Shown: positions 1 to 9,028 of the stretch, one piece after another
Numbering within the stretch: position 1 is the first letter of the stretch
Layout: every line of letters begins with the position of its first letter
Assembly: GCF_900101885.1 (NCBI RefSeq)
Contig: NZ_FNAN01000011.1
Span: 248,001-312,000, forward strand
Source of the DNA: Dyadobacter soli
GTDB taxonomy: Bacteria > Bacteroidota > Bacteroidia > Cytophagales > Spirosomataceae
Length of the DNA stretch: 64,000 nucleotides
Direction: 5' to 3'
Translations under genes and position numbers: made by a program
Notes under the pieces: model-generated
What the model was told of the DNA's origin: nothing
What the model saw: only the letters and a program-made list of their open reading frames with translations
Database searches by the model: none

Positions 1-354
1 GGCAAATCGGTGAAAGTCCATAAAATGACCTGCGTAGTAGACTGCGGCGTTGCAGTTAATCCTGATGGTATTATAGCTCAGGTCGAAAGCAGCGTCGGAC
101 ACGGGCTGTCCGCAGCGCTGTACAGCGAAGTCACGTTTAAAAATGGTAAGATTGTCCAGCGCAACTTCTATGATTACAAATCCCTGCGTATAGAGGAGAT
201 GCCGGAGGTGGAGACGCATATTGTGCCGAGCCGTGAAAAGCCCGGCGGCATTGGGGAAGCGGCGGTGGGGCAGGTAATGCCGTCCCTGACCAATGCGATT
301 TTCGCTGCAACAGGCAAACGCATCAGGACGCTGCCCGTATACAGCAATATTTAG
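1..354 (+). CDS. iorB: Molybdopterin-binding oxidoreductase, C-terminal part (isoquinoline 1-oxidoreductase beta-like), 5' partial
   Basis: The reading frame is open from base 1, so the start lies outside the window; only the last 117 codons are seen. The visible part matches the C-terminal end of the xanthine dehydrogenase/aldehyde oxidase molybdenum-binding domain: a VVDCGVAVNPD segment, a GxGxSAALYxEVTF segment and a closing EKPGGIGEAAVGQVMPSLTNAI segment close to the active site. In this family the large subunit binds the molybdopterin cofactor and hydroxylates N-heterocycles or aldehydes, and electrons pass to a 2Fe-2S subunit. That subunit follows 29 bases downstream, so the pair is one transcription unit. 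The order large-then-small is the reverse of the usual iorAB order. The substrate cannot be read from the sequence; isoquinoline is only the family name. Confidence 0.85.
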   Translation, partial: GKSVKVHKMTCVVDCGVAVNPDGIIAQVESSVGHGLSAALYSEVTFKNGKIVQRNFYDYKSLRIEEMPEVETHIVPSREKPGGIGEAAVGQVMPSLTNAIFAATGKRIRTLPVYSNI

Positions 355-383
355 TTTTGGTTTAACACAAAAAAATATTCGCT

Positions 384-833
384 ATGATCACAGTGAAAGT
401 TAATGGCGTCACTTATGATGTGGACGTGCCGTCGGAAATGCCCATACTGTGGGTACTACGCGATATTCTTGGCTTTACCGGAACAAAGTTCGGATGTGCG
501 GCGGCTCAATGCGGCGCCTGTATGGTTCATCTCAATGGCGCGGGCATCCGGTCATGTATCACCCCGGTAGCCCGGGCCGAGGGTAAGGATATCGTTACGA
601 TCGAAGGTTTGAACGACGCGATCGGCAAATCTGTCCAGCATGCTTGGGAAGAAGTCGACGTGCCGCAATGCGGTTATTGTCAGTCGGGACAGATCATGGC
701 GGCGACCATTCTCCTACGCGAAAACCCTTCTCCGAGCGATAAAGACATCGATCACGCGATGTCCGGAAACATCTGTCGCTGTGGAACTTACAAGCGGATA
801 AGAGAGGCCATCCACCTCGCTGCCAGAAAATAA
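384..833 (+). CDS. iorA: 2Fe-2S subunit of a molybdenum hydroxylase (isoquinoline 1-oxidoreductase alpha-like)
   Basis: This 149-residue protein has the standard two-domain layout of the small subunit. An N-terminal plant-type ferredoxin domain carries GCAAAQCGAC plus a later Cys (SCITP), and a C-terminal helical domain carries CGYCQSGQ and CRCGTY, which bind the second 2Fe-2S cluster. Both clusters therefore look complete. It carries electrons from the molybdopterin subunit encoded just upstream to an external acceptor. No signal peptide is visible on this subunit; in the family, export usually depends on the partner. The length is normal for the family. Partner and acceptor specificity are not visible here. 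Confidence 0.9.
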   Translation: MITVKVNGVTYDVDVPSEMPILWVLRDILGFTGTKFGCAAAQCGACMVHLNGAGIRSCITPVARAEGKDIVTIEGLNDAIGKSVQHAWEEVDVPQCGYCQSGQIMAATILLRENPSPSDKDIDHAMSGNICRCGTYKRIREAIHLAARK

Positions 834-928
834 ATTTGTATTACCACTTAGATTTGCAAGTAACGGTATTTGGCATTAACTTCCTCTTTCACTTGTCATT
901 ATACCTTTGTTCATTAGCCCCCTTCGTT

Positions 929-3229
929 ATGAACAGATCACCACTATTACGCAACAGGCTGTTCTATTTGGGATGGCTGTTATGTTCGTACCTTTCACCT
1001 CAATTTGCCCGCGCCCAGTTTTTTCCCAGCGAGCCGGTCATTGCGGAAAAACACTTGCCCCATTTAGTGATGTTGGTGCAAAACCCGTCTACATCATACC
1101 ATGTCCGATCAGACGCGTTGATCGATTTGGCGAATCTATATTACAACAAGCCGCGAAAGCGGTACAAGGACCTGGATAAGGCCATAGCCTATGCGCGCGC
1201 GGCGCAGAAGGGGCACGCCGCCAGAAAGGAAAATGATACCTGGCAACGTGCCGCTACGATTATTGCATTAGCCGCCATTGACAAATCGGATTTTCAGCAG
1301 GCAGAAACAACATTATTGGAATTGGCAGGAAGTCGTAGGCTGGATTTACAACTCAGACTTGCTTACGCCTATTGCGATGCCGACAACGATTTCAAGGAGA
1401 AAGACTGGTTAAGGGCGCTCGCGCTGGCCGACGATGCTGTTGAAAGTGCCAGCCAAATGCACGACACTGTACGGGAAATCCAGGGACGCCAGATTGCCGC
1501 GCTCGTGCACGCGAAACAGCAAAATCCCCGGGCTGAAACAGAATTGCTGGAAATTGTAAAAAGATTCAAGAAAGCTAAAAGCACATTCTATCAGACGACG
1601 TATATGGCTTTAAGTGAGTATAAATTTTACCTGGGAGATCAATTCAAATCCATGTATTATTCACTTGAAGCCATCCAAGCAATGAAAGGGTCTGGCGACT
1701 CGGCTATGGCCGGAGATATTTATGCGAATCACGCACTGATATGCGCGGACAACGACGAATATGGAAACGGGTACAACTACATTCATCTTGCAATCAAGCA
1801 TTATGGACGGTTAGCTGGACTCCATGATCTTTCCGACGCAAAATTTCTATCTAACGTTGAATATATTTTAGCCAAAACGGATGATTATGAAAGAGACCTT
1901 GCACAAATGAGCGTTTTAATTGCAAACACACCGCCTCAGAACCCCTCGGATGAAATTTACCATAACATCATTATGGGCAGGATTTATCGACAAATGAAAA
2001 ATTTCAATAAATCTGAAACATATTATTTAGCGGCAAGTCGAATAAGTGCAAAACATAAAATACCCAAGCTGGTGCTGACAAAGGGGTTGGCAGAGCTTTA
2101 CATAGATATGAAGCAGTATGCTAAGGCCGCTCCTCTTCTACACCGGGTGCTTAATTATCAACAATCGCTGCCCAACGGTGATGTATTGCATGCACAACTC
2201 ATGGCATACCTCGCAGATTCTGCCAAAGGAGACTACTACGACGCTTTAAAGCATTTAAGTGCGTGCAGTACATTAAATGATTTTGAACTGAAAAGAATAC
2301 GTGAAGAAAACGGCCAAAAACTTCGTGAAATGTTTGAAGCCAAGCAGCGTGAAGACGAGATCAAGATAAAGGACCGGGATATAAGGCTGCTTAACCAGAA
2401 CGTCAATATGCAACGAGATCGGGTACAAAATGCACGCCTGACAACTTTTACGTCTGTCGCCATTACAGTATTGGTAACTATCATCGCCGGCCTGATCTTT
2501 TCAAAATATAATCAGAACATCAAAAGCAGCCGCGAAATCAAAGAGAAAAATGAAATTATTACCAGCAAGAACATCGCGTTAGAACATTTAATCAGTGAAA
2601 AAGAGTGGCTCCTTAAAGAGGTAAATCATCGGGTAAAAAATAACCTTCATACAATTATGTGTCTACTAGAGAGCCAGGCCGCATTCCTTGGCAACGACGC
2701 CCTGAAGGCATTGGAGACCAGTCAAAACAGAATCTATGCAATGTCATTGATACATCAGAAGTTATATCAATCCGATGATATGCAGACCGTCGATATGCAA
2801 AGTTACTTTACTGATTTTCTTAACTTTTTATTCGAATTATTTTCCATCGGTAACAGAGTGACTATCGTGCAAAAGGTGGAGTCCATTAAAATACAAACGG
2901 CACTTGCTATTCCTCTGGCACTTATCGTAAATGAGGGTGTAACAAACGCACTTAAATATGCTTTTCCACGGAATCTTCGAGGTACAATTTCAGTCTCGCT
3001 TCACAAGGAAGGAAATCAGATGATTTTAGAAATCGAGGACGATGGCATTGGTTGGGATGAGAGCAGCTACAATCACCAAAGTTCGCTAGGAATTCAGCTC
3101 ATGAGAGGGTTAAGCGAGGATTTGGGCGCCAGGATCGTGTTTGAAAACCGGGGCGGTACCAAGGTTTCGCTCATTCTGAAATATGAAGTAAATGAGCAGG
3201 AGAAAATCAGTAATTCGATGTTCGGATAG
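929..3229 (+). CDS. TPR-containing sensor histidine kinase (HisKA_2 type)
   Basis: The frame is open from 836, but the ATG at 929 gives a good signal peptide ending near ARAQF, so this start is chosen (766 residues). The N-terminal two thirds is a periplasmic TPR-like helical array. One membrane segment (TSVAITVLVTIIAGLIF) and a short coiled coil follow. The cytoplasmic part has the HisKA_2 dimerisation box (LLKEVNHRVKNNLHTI, with the phospho-acceptor His) and a HATPase_c domain with the N box (VNEGVTNALKYAF) and a DDGIG G1 box. This is the HWE/HisKA_2 architecture common in Bacteroidota. No response regulator lies next to it, so the output partner is unknown. It starts 95 bases after the 2Fe-2S subunit and could be expressed separately. 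Confidence 0.88.
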   Translation: MNRSPLLRNRLFYLGWLLCSYLSPQFARAQFFPSEPVIAEKHLPHLVMLVQNPSTSYHVRSDALIDLANLYYNKPRKRYKDLDKAIAYARAAQKGHAARKENDTWQRAATIIALAAIDKSDFQQAETTLLELAGSRRLDLQLRLAYAYCDADNDFKEKDWLRALALADDAVESASQMHDTVREIQGRQIAALVHAKQQNPRAETELLEIVKRFKKAKSTFYQTTYMALSEYKFYLGDQFKSMYYSLEAIQAMKGSGDSAMAGDIYANHALICADNDEYGNGYNYIHLAIKHYGRLAGLHDLSDAKFLSNVEYILAKTDDYERDLAQMSVLIANTPPQNPSDEIYHNIIMGRIYRQMKNFNKSETYYLAASRISAKHKIPKLVLTKGLAELYIDMKQYAKAAPLLHRVLNYQQSLPNGDVLHAQLMAYLADSAKGDYYDALKHLSACSTLNDFELKRIREENGQKLREMFEAKQREDEIKIKDRDIRLLNQNVNMQRDRVQNARLTTFTSVAITVLVTIIAGLIFSKYNQNIKSSREIKEKNEIITSKNIALEHLISEKEWLLKEVNHRVKNNLHTIMCLLESQAAFLGNDALKALETSQNRIYAMSLIHQKLYQSDDMQTVDMQSYFTDFLNFLFELFSIGNRVTIVQKVESIKIQTALAIPLALIVNEGVTNALKYAFPRNLRGTISVSLHKEGNQMILEIEDDGIGWDESSYNHQSSLGIQLMRGLSEDLGARIVFENRGGTKVSLILKYEVNEQEKISNSMFG

Positions 3230-3343
3230 CAGGGTCTGTTTCTACCTCAAGTGCGACAGATTTTACATTGTCTTATAAGTGATTGTTGTCAAAATTTACA
3301 TAGTGGACGAACACCCCTGCTTGAATAATAATCCCGTTTTGAC

Positions 3344-3692
3344 ATGATCCAGCACTACTTCAGACCGGCAATGCTTGTGGCCGGACTAATTTTAACACTA
3401 TGTCTTTTGGTCAGCCCGGCCCTGGAAGCCAAAAACGTCAGGTCAGCGTCCACTGAACCGGAACGCATGGCGCGCTCTTGCTGCAAAAAAGGACCGGCCA
3501 CTTACAATTATGTTATTTGTAGACGCCAAATCAGGCACTCAACAGCAATTCAGAGACCTCTATTATAAAGCAATGCCGCACTTCCGTGCAGAGGCCGGTG
3601 TGATAACATATCAGCTATCTGAAATCGAGGGCCGCGATGCGCAATTCGTATTACATACCTTGTTGGAGATCGCCCCAATGACACGCGAATGA
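3344..3692 (+). pseudogene. Frameshifted exported antibiotic-biosynthesis-monooxygenase-like (ABM) protein
   Basis: The first part (from ATG 3344) is a clear signal peptide, LVAGLILTLCLLVSPALEA, followed by about 20 residues. The second part, in another frame from about 3480, reads AAKKDRPLTIMLFVDAKSG and continues as a typical ABM ferredoxin-like fold (VDAKSGTQQQFRDLYYKAMP, then EAGVITYQLSEIEG). Joining the two needs a one-base shift near 3474-3490, next to a run of six A. The C-terminus also stops early, at LEIAPMTRE, where ABM proteins normally continue with another strand and helix. Both defects suggest a decayed gene, although the frameshift alone could be a sequencing error at the A run. 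It precedes an exported DJ-1 family gene. Confidence 0.6.
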
Positions 3693-3737
3693 TAACAACG
3701 AACAAACAACATCTTTACCACTTTAAATTCAATCCTG

Positions 3738-4526
3738 ATGAATAAGAAACTTCAACTTACCGCAAGCCTGTTGATTCTTTTAAATGCCGAATTTTCAAAC
3801 GCGCAGAATAACGTAGTCCAGCTTGAAATTATCAATCAGCTTTCTTCCAACGCGTCCGTTGCATCTATGCCTGTATCTCAGCTGTTAAATGCACCAGGCA
3901 ACGAAGGGTTAAAAGCATTTTTCTTTACACCTGTGAAAAACAACACTATTTTGAAAGGCAAGCGGCTGGCGGTAATTGCTGCCGACGGCTTTGAAGAAAT
4001 AGAAATGCTTGGCCCGGTCTGGTATTTTCGCCAGCTGGGTGCAAAGGTTGATATCGTGGCGCCTAAATTCAATCCTACCCCGGAAAGATACGGCCTCAGC
4101 ACACCTGAAATGGCAAAAGACCACATCATGGCCATCCAGTATCTGAATCCCGTCGGATGGGTGAAGGTCGATCGTACCGCGGATCAAATTAAAGTGGACG
4201 AATACGACGCCATTTTTATCCCCGTCGGAGCCTGGAATCCGGACAATTTGCGGTTCGACAAAGATGTGTTGCGGTTTATCAAGGAATTCAACAAATCCGG
4301 AAAGTTGGTTGCCGCGATATGTCACGCGCCCGTTGTACTGGCGTCAGCCGATATCCTGAGAGGAAGAAGGCTCACTGGTTACTGGAACGTTCAGGCAGAT
4401 CTGGTAAACGCCGGCGGAATTGTTTCCGATGTGCCGGTCATGGTCGACGGAAACCTCATTACCAGTCGCCATCCTATCGACGTAGCCGACTTCTCAAGGG
4501 CAGTCGAGGCTTGGTTGACAAAATAG
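3738..4526 (+). CDS. Exported DJ-1/PfpI family protein
   Basis: The protein has 262 residues, with a signal peptide (LTASLLILLNAEFSNAQN) and a linker of about 45 residues before the DJ-1/PfpI domain. The domain begins at KRLAVIAADGFEEIEM, where FEEIE supplies the conserved acidic residue. The nucleophile elbow AAICHAPVVLASA places the catalytic Cys at about residue 195, followed by His. The family includes chaperone/glyoxalase DJ-1 proteins, PfpI proteases and isonitrile hydratase-like enzymes, and the exact activity cannot be told. A secretory signal on this fold is less usual and puts the protein in the periplasm or outside the cell. It follows the broken monooxygenase-like gene by 45 bases, so the two may once have formed an operon. 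Confidence 0.85.
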   Translation: MNKKLQLTASLLILLNAEFSNAQNNVVQLEIINQLSSNASVASMPVSQLLNAPGNEGLKAFFFTPVKNNTILKGKRLAVIAADGFEEIEMLGPVWYFRQLGAKVDIVAPKFNPTPERYGLSTPEMAKDHIMAIQYLNPVGWVKVDRTADQIKVDEYDAIFIPVGAWNPDNLRFDKDVLRFIKEFNKSGKLVAAICHAPVVLASADILRGRRLTGYWNVQADLVNAGGIVSDVPVMVDGNLITSRHPIDVADFSRAVEAWLTK

Positions 4527-4539
4527 TATAGCCAAAAAT

Positions 4540-4574
4540 GTCCGAGGACCGCCAGTTCGTGGCGACTCCCGGAC
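4540..4574. terminator. Hairpin between convergent genes
   Basis: Outer arms GTCCG/CGGAC and inner arms CGCCA/TGGCG enclose a short loop in the 66-base gap between the DJ-1 gene and the convergent bestrophin gene. There is no clear T run on either side, so a terminator role is inferred from position. Confidence 0.35.
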
Positions 4575-4592
4575 GGGCAGTGTCAACCTTCA

Positions 4593-5615
4593 TCAAAATA
4601 AGATAGATTTCTTTGGCCAGACCGGTTCTGGTAAATCAACCTCACCGAGTATTTCCAGGATCTCAATTTCAATGGCGCGGCAAATGGAGAGCATAGGTGT
4701 GTCGTTGTGTAACCCCTCGAAAGGATTTTCAGAATAGTCACCAATCATTTCCATGGTGAGATAAACCCAGCCAATAATGACGCCAATGGGAATGCTCAGC
4801 CAAATTTCCAATCTGTTTTTGGCCAGTTCACCTATTATGCCAAATGGCAGCAGGAAAATAAAAATGCACACGAACAAAAAGCTGAAAGTCGCGTATTTTC
4901 TTGGGAAAGGGGTTTGTTTAATTCGTTCAAGCCTGCCCAGACTATCGTAAAAGTTGCAGACGATAGTCTGAATTTCCATCTGTTGGATCATGCTGATTTG
5001 GTTGTTGTCGAGCAGCATCTGAATTTGTTCCATCTGCGTATTCAGAATTTGCAGCGCTTTGTTACTGTACACACTCAGATTGTCATTTTCTTCCACGGAA
5101 AGATAATTTCGGCTATGAAATGCATCCAGCTCCTCCCTGAATTGCTCGCCTAACCTGGAACGCCGGCGCCTGTTGGCATTGCCGACTCCCCAAGTATTAT
5201 GCAAACTCACGTGTTCCCAGGGCGCAGGGACAAGTAACTGCTCGCGCATTTGATAGAGGAATGCAATGTGCCGAAAAGCGACGGTCCGTCTTATGGTTTC
5301 GCTGGAATGAACACCAGGCTCACCCGATTGGTAATACCGGATCATTCCGGCGAACTTGCGGCTGTCGTTAGTGATCTCGCTCCATATCTTTCGGGCCTCC
5401 CATTGGCGGTCGTAGGATTGGTTATTCTTAAATCCAACATAAAAGGCCACCGCTGTACCTACCAATGGAAGAACCAACCAGGGGATAACCACGTATTTTC
5501 CACCAAAGAAATGAAGCGTGATGGCCACGATTGTCATCCAGCACGCGAGCCATATGATGTAATGTCCGGTAAATTCCAGAATCGATTTGGCCGATAGAAA
5601 CTTTCTGACAATCAT
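4593..5615 (-). CDS. Bestrophin family ion channel (UPF0187)
   Basis: This 340-residue membrane protein begins with the family signature region: an N-terminal segment SAKSILEFTGHYIIWLA, a second membrane segment (YVVIPWLVLPLVGTAVAFYVGF) and then FKNNQSYDRQWEARKIW, the conserved RWWEAR-like motif of bacterial bestrophins. Two more membrane segments lie at about 225-275 (FSFLFVCIFIFLLPFGII and a GVIIGWVYLTMEMIG stretch), followed by the typical ENPFEGLHNDTPM motif. Bacterial bestrophins form pentameric channels, and the Klebsiella homologue conducts cations. The selectivity of this one is unknown. The gene is transcribed leftward, and its start is 15 bases from the stop of the upstream dehydrogenase gene, so the two are probably co-transcribed. 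Confidence 0.9.
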   Translation of the reverse strand: MIVRKFLSAKSILEFTGHYIIWLACWMTIVAITLHFFGGKYVVIPWLVLPLVGTAVAFYVGFKNNQSYDRQWEARKIWSEITNDSRKFAGMIRYYQSGEPGVHSSETIRRTVAFRHIAFLYQMREQLLVPAPWEHVSLHNTWGVGNANRRRRSRLGEQFREELDAFHSRNYLSVEENDNLSVYSNKALQILNTQMEQIQMLLDNNQISMIQQMEIQTIVCNFYDSLGRLERIKQTPFPRKYATFSFLFVCIFIFLLPFGIIGELAKNRLEIWLSIPIGVIIGWVYLTMEMIGDYSENPFEGLHNDTPMLSICRAIEIEILEILGEVDLPEPVWPKKSILF

Positions 5616-5630
5616 GTCTGGCGAGAAAGT

Positions 5631-6374
5631 TCAGAATTCCTGTGCGGTCGGTCTAATTACAATTTCATTAATGTCCACATCGGCAGGCTGCTCAATCGCG
5701 AAAGCGATCGCACGGGCCACAGAAGAAGCCGGAATAGCCATCTTATAGAACTTTTTGACGTTAACTGAACTCTCTGCATGGCTGGTACCGTGCTTTAATT
5801 CAGACTCTACCGCACCCGGCGCTATAATCGTCGTCCTAATGGTGGCATCCAGTTCATGTCTCAACCCTTCGCTGATCGCACGCAACGCAAACTTGGTGCC
5901 ACTGTAAACGGTGCCGCCAGGACTAAATACCTTGATCCCGGCAACCGAGCCGAGATTGATAATATGTCCCGATTTTTGTTTTTGAAAAACCGGTAACACG
6001 GCTGCTATGCCATAAAGTACACCTCTGAGATTAATGTCTATCATGTCGTCCCATTCATCCGTGCGCAACTCTGTCATAGGCGCAATCGGCATGATACCTG
6101 CATTATTGATTAACACATCCACTTTCCCGTAAGTATGCAAGGCTGCATCTATGAGTGCCTGAACATCTGTTTTTCTGGTCACGTCAACAGCCTGATAAAT
6201 CGCCGAGCCTCCATTCGAAACGATTTCTTTGACAATGTTTTCCAACAGATTGGTCCGTCGGGCGCCGAGGACCAACATTGCTCCCTGCTCGGCGAGGTGT
6301 CTGGCAGTCGCCTCCCCCAAGCCGCTACTTGCACCGGTGATTACCACCACTTTATTCTTTATATTGCTTTCCAT
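5631..6374 (-). CDS. Short-chain dehydrogenase/reductase (SDR), classical type
   Basis: Starting at the ATG whose first base is 6374 gives 247 residues, the normal SDR length; an upstream in-frame ATG would add 15 atypical residues. The Rossmann motif is TGASSGLGEATA (residues 13-24), followed by the NNAG motif (NNAGIMP), the catalytic Ser in INLGSVAG and the YxxxK motif (YSGTKFA). The protein is therefore a full NAD(P)-dependent oxidoreductase. The substrate is unknown. It resembles the broad YdfG/clavaldehyde-dehydrogenase-like group often annotated only as SDR. It lies between the aldehyde dehydrogenase gene upstream and the bestrophin gene downstream on the same strand. Confidence 0.9.
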   Translation of the reverse strand: MESNIKNKVVVITGASSGLGEATARHLAEQGAMLVLGARRTNLLENIVKEIVSNGGSAIYQAVDVTRKTDVQALIDAALHTYGKVDVLINNAGIMPIAPMTELRTDEWDDMIDINLRGVLYGIAAVLPVFQKQKSGHIINLGSVAGIKVFSPGGTVYSGTKFALRAISEGLRHELDATIRTTIIAPGAVESELKHGTSHAESSVNVKKFYKMAIPASSVARAIAFAIEQPADVDINEIVIRPTAQEF

Positions 6375-6431
6375 TTCTAAAATTTTAGTTGGGTTCAAAA
6401 ACAGGCGCAAAATGATCAAATTGGGGTTGGC

Positions 6432-7799
6432 CTACCTGATATATATCGTCTTGATGTTCATGAATTCATGCATTCCGAAATCACCAAGTTCGCGGCCGTA
6501 GCCGGAAGTTTTAATGCCACCAAATGGAAGACGTGGGTCGGACAGCACACGGTGGTTTACATAGCTCGATCCGGCCTGAAGTTTGGTGGCGGCTATACGT
6601 TCTCCCTTTGCTATATCTTTCGTAAACACCGCCGACCCAAGGCCGAAAACGGTGTCGTTTGCTATCCGAATGGCGTCCTGCTCATCCTCGGCGGTGATAA
6701 TAGATGCCACAGGCCCGAAAAGCTCGTCGTCGTAGGCAGGCATTCCGGGTGTTACCGAGGTCAGTATTGTAGGAGGGTAAAATGCATTATCCCCTGCCGG
6801 CACCTTACCTCCGAGAATGCATTTCGCGCCTTTTTCAATGGAATGCAATACCTGGCTGTGCAACTCGTCACGCAAATCTGCACGTGCTTGCGGGCCCACA
6901 TCCGTGTTCGCATCCAGCGGATCACCCATGCGCTTAGCCTGCATTTTTTTACGAAACAAAGCGGTAAACTCTTCGACGATCGATTTCTCGACAATAAATC
7001 TCTTGCCTGCTATGCAACTCTGCCCACTGTTGATGAGCCGACTTTCCACACAGGATTCTGCTGCAAGTTCCAGATCTGCATCTACTAGGATTACATACGC
7101 GTCACTTCCGCCCAACTCCAATACCGTTTTTTTCAGAACGGATGCGGCGGTGGTGGCAACCCTTATCCCGGCATTCGTGCTGCCTGTTAGTGTTACAGCC
7201 TTCACAAGCGGGTGTTGAATGATCTTCGCGACATGTTCGGCACCGATCAGAAGTGTTGAAAAGATGTTCTTGGGAAACCCGGCCTGGTTCACAATCTCCT
7301 CGATTGCCAGGGCGCAGCCCGGCACGTTGGACGCATGTTTCAGAACGCCGTAATTGCCAGCCGAAAGCGCTGGCGCCAGGAAACGAAAAACCTGCCAGAA
7401 TGGAAAATTCCACGGCATTACCGCTAAAATCATTCCGATTGGCTGGAAGGAGACGTAGCTTTTTGAAGCTTCGGTTGTTACCAGCCTGTCGGCCCGGTGT
7501 TGTGCACCATATTCGGCATAGTACTCACAACAAACCGCGCACTTTTCTATTTCGGCTTCTCCTTGCGTTACCGGCTTACCCATTTCATTGGCCATTAGCA
7601 CGGCGAGTTCCTTTTTCCTCTTTCTGAGCACAGCGGCCATGTTTCTTAGAAGCGAACCTCTTTCATCCGCTCTCGAATTACGCCATGCTTTCCAGGATTG
7701 ATTGACAAGGGCAAGCTTTTGGAATGAATCATCGAGGCTTAGTTCATTGTAAACTTTAATCTCTTCACCGGTAGCCGGATTAATTGAAACAATTCCCAT
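6432..7799 (-). CDS. NAD(P)-dependent succinate-semialdehyde dehydrogenase-type aldehyde dehydrogenase
   Basis: The protein has 455 residues, full length for the GabD/Sad-like ALDH group. It begins with INPATGEE, typical of succinate-semialdehyde dehydrogenases. The cofactor region reads MPWNFPFWQ and LTGSTNAG, the general base lies in LELGGSDAY, and the catalytic Cys (about residue 262) sits in NSGQSCIAGKRF. The C-terminal PFGGIKTSGYGRELG motif is present. These enzymes oxidise semialdehydes or other small aldehydes to acids in the cytoplasm. Neighbouring SDR genes on the same strand suggest a small oxidoreductase cluster, but the intergenic gaps of about 60 and 100 bases leave the operon uncertain. 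Confidence 0.88.
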   Translation of the reverse strand: MGIVSINPATGEEIKVYNELSLDDSFQKLALVNQSWKAWRNSRADERGSLLRNMAAVLRKRKKELAVLMANEMGKPVTQGEAEIEKCAVCCEYYAEYGAQHRADRLVTTEASKSYVSFQPIGMILAVMPWNFPFWQVFRFLAPALSAGNYGVLKHASNVPGCALAIEEIVNQAGFPKNIFSTLLIGAEHVAKIIQHPLVKAVTLTGSTNAGIRVATTAASVLKKTVLELGGSDAYVILVDADLELAAESCVESRLINSGQSCIAGKRFIVEKSIVEEFTALFRKKMQAKRMGDPLDANTDVGPQARADLRDELHSQVLHSIEKGAKCILGGKVPAGDNAFYPPTILTSVTPGMPAYDDELFGPVASIITAEDEQDAIRIANDTVFGLGSAVFTKDIAKGERIAATKLQAGSSYVNHRVLSDPRLPFGGIKTSGYGRELGDFGMHEFMNIKTIYIR

Positions 7800-7901
7800 A
7801 ATTTTTGTTAGTTAGAGGGATATAGAATGTACGTTGTGCTCTGAACAGGCTTGCAGATATTGAATACGCGTGAGACTTGCAAAAATCAGGTCTCACTTTT
7901 T

Positions 7902-8711
7902 CTATATAGTGTTTAGCCATGCCTTGGCGTGCAAATCTTTCAGCATATCCTCGACAAATGGCGGAAATACATTTCTAAACTTGCCGGTTTCGGCAGGGAT
8001 GACCCGCACCATTTCATCAATCATATCCTGCGGGTTTAGTTTCCAGTCGGGAACGTTGACCTGCGCATCGATAGAAGCTTGCAAATCGGCCGTTTTTGTA
8101 AAGTTTGTTTCGTTCAGCCAGCGGAAAGACGTTTCCAGCATCCTTTCGTTGAAGCCTGTAAAAAACGCACCCGGGTTGATCGTTTGCACCTGAATCCCAA
8201 AAGGCGCCAGTTCTTCCTTCATCGATTCAGCTAACGCTTCCAATGCATGCTTGGTGGAACAATACACGCCAAAATGCGTGGGCGTAAACAGGCCGCCCAT
8301 CGACGACAACCATATTACCTTCGCTTTTTTCTTCTCCTTCACAAACTTTGCAATAAACTTCTGCGAGAGAACCAACGGAGCGAAAACGTTGGTTTCAAAA
8401 TTTTTCTTCACCAGTTCTATGGGAGTCTCCGACACCGGCCCTGTCTCTCCGATCCCTGCATTGTTGACCAGAATGTCTATATCCCATCTAAGCGCAGAAT
8501 TGACATCGAATGGATCTAGAACATCCAGCCGTATCACGTGCAGGTTATTTTCCAGGCCCAGCTCTTTTACCTTGTCGCGCAGCGTAGTAACCTGCGGATC
8601 GATTTGCACACCAGCTATTACCTTGTGCCCCTGCCTGGCCAAGCCAATCGCAGCACCTTCCCCAAGTCCAGAGCCTGCACCCGTGATCAGAATTGTTTTA
8701 TTTTTCGGCAT
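7902..8711 (-). CDS. Short-chain dehydrogenase/reductase (SDR)
   Basis: This 269-residue SDR has the Rossmann motif TGAGSGLGEGAA near the N-terminus, DV and NNAGIGETGP motifs, the catalytic Ser in WLSSMGG and the YxxxK pair in YCSTKHALEA. The C-terminal region is somewhat longer than in the minimal classical SDRs, which fits oxidoreductases that act on larger or more hydrophobic substrates. The substrate cannot be named. It is the first of three leftward oxidoreductase genes. The 300 bases upstream of its start hold no other supported gene. Confidence 0.88.
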   Translation of the reverse strand: MPKNKTILITGAGSGLGEGAAIGLARQGHKVIAGVQIDPQVTTLRDKVKELGLENNLHVIRLDVLDPFDVNSALRWDIDILVNNAGIGETGPVSETPIELVKKNFETNVFAPLVLSQKFIAKFVKEKKKAKVIWLSSMGGLFTPTHFGVYCSTKHALEALAESMKEELAPFGIQVQTINPGAFFTGFNERMLETSFRWLNETNFTKTADLQASIDAQVNVPDWKLNPQDMIDEMVRVIPAETGKFRNVFPPFVEDMLKDLHAKAWLNTI

Positions 8712-9028
8712 AATTGAAAGGTTGTGTTAGATATTGAATGATGACCATTGAATTACTGCCCAAAATACCGGGATAACTCGGTCAACTTCAATGTATATTT
8801 TGCCCGTATTTATGTCAAATTCAATGATTTATAAAAATGGCCAACTGGGGTTTTGGGGAATTGATATTTCAATTTGTGCGGCGAACGAAGAGGTTGACAA
8901 CAGGGTTTTATTCCTTAACCCGGGGGGCAAGTATACTATCTTTGAGTGTTGCAGCTCGATTCAAGTAATACGGTGAATGATTAGGTGAGTGGCATAATTT
9001 GCGATGTATGGTATTGATTGTCAGATTT
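8712..9028. other. Intergenic stretch, no supported gene
   Basis: This stretch presumably holds the promoter of the leftward SDR gene. A 61-codon rightward reading frame at 8791 has no recognisable family or neighbourhood support and is not called. The stretch ends at the stop of a truncated ccmC, so a rearrangement point probably lies close to its right edge. Confidence 0.4.

Noticed and set aside
8791..8976. 61-codon rightward frame between the SDR gene and the ccmC remnant
   Set aside because: No family features, odd composition and no neighbour support; most likely chance.
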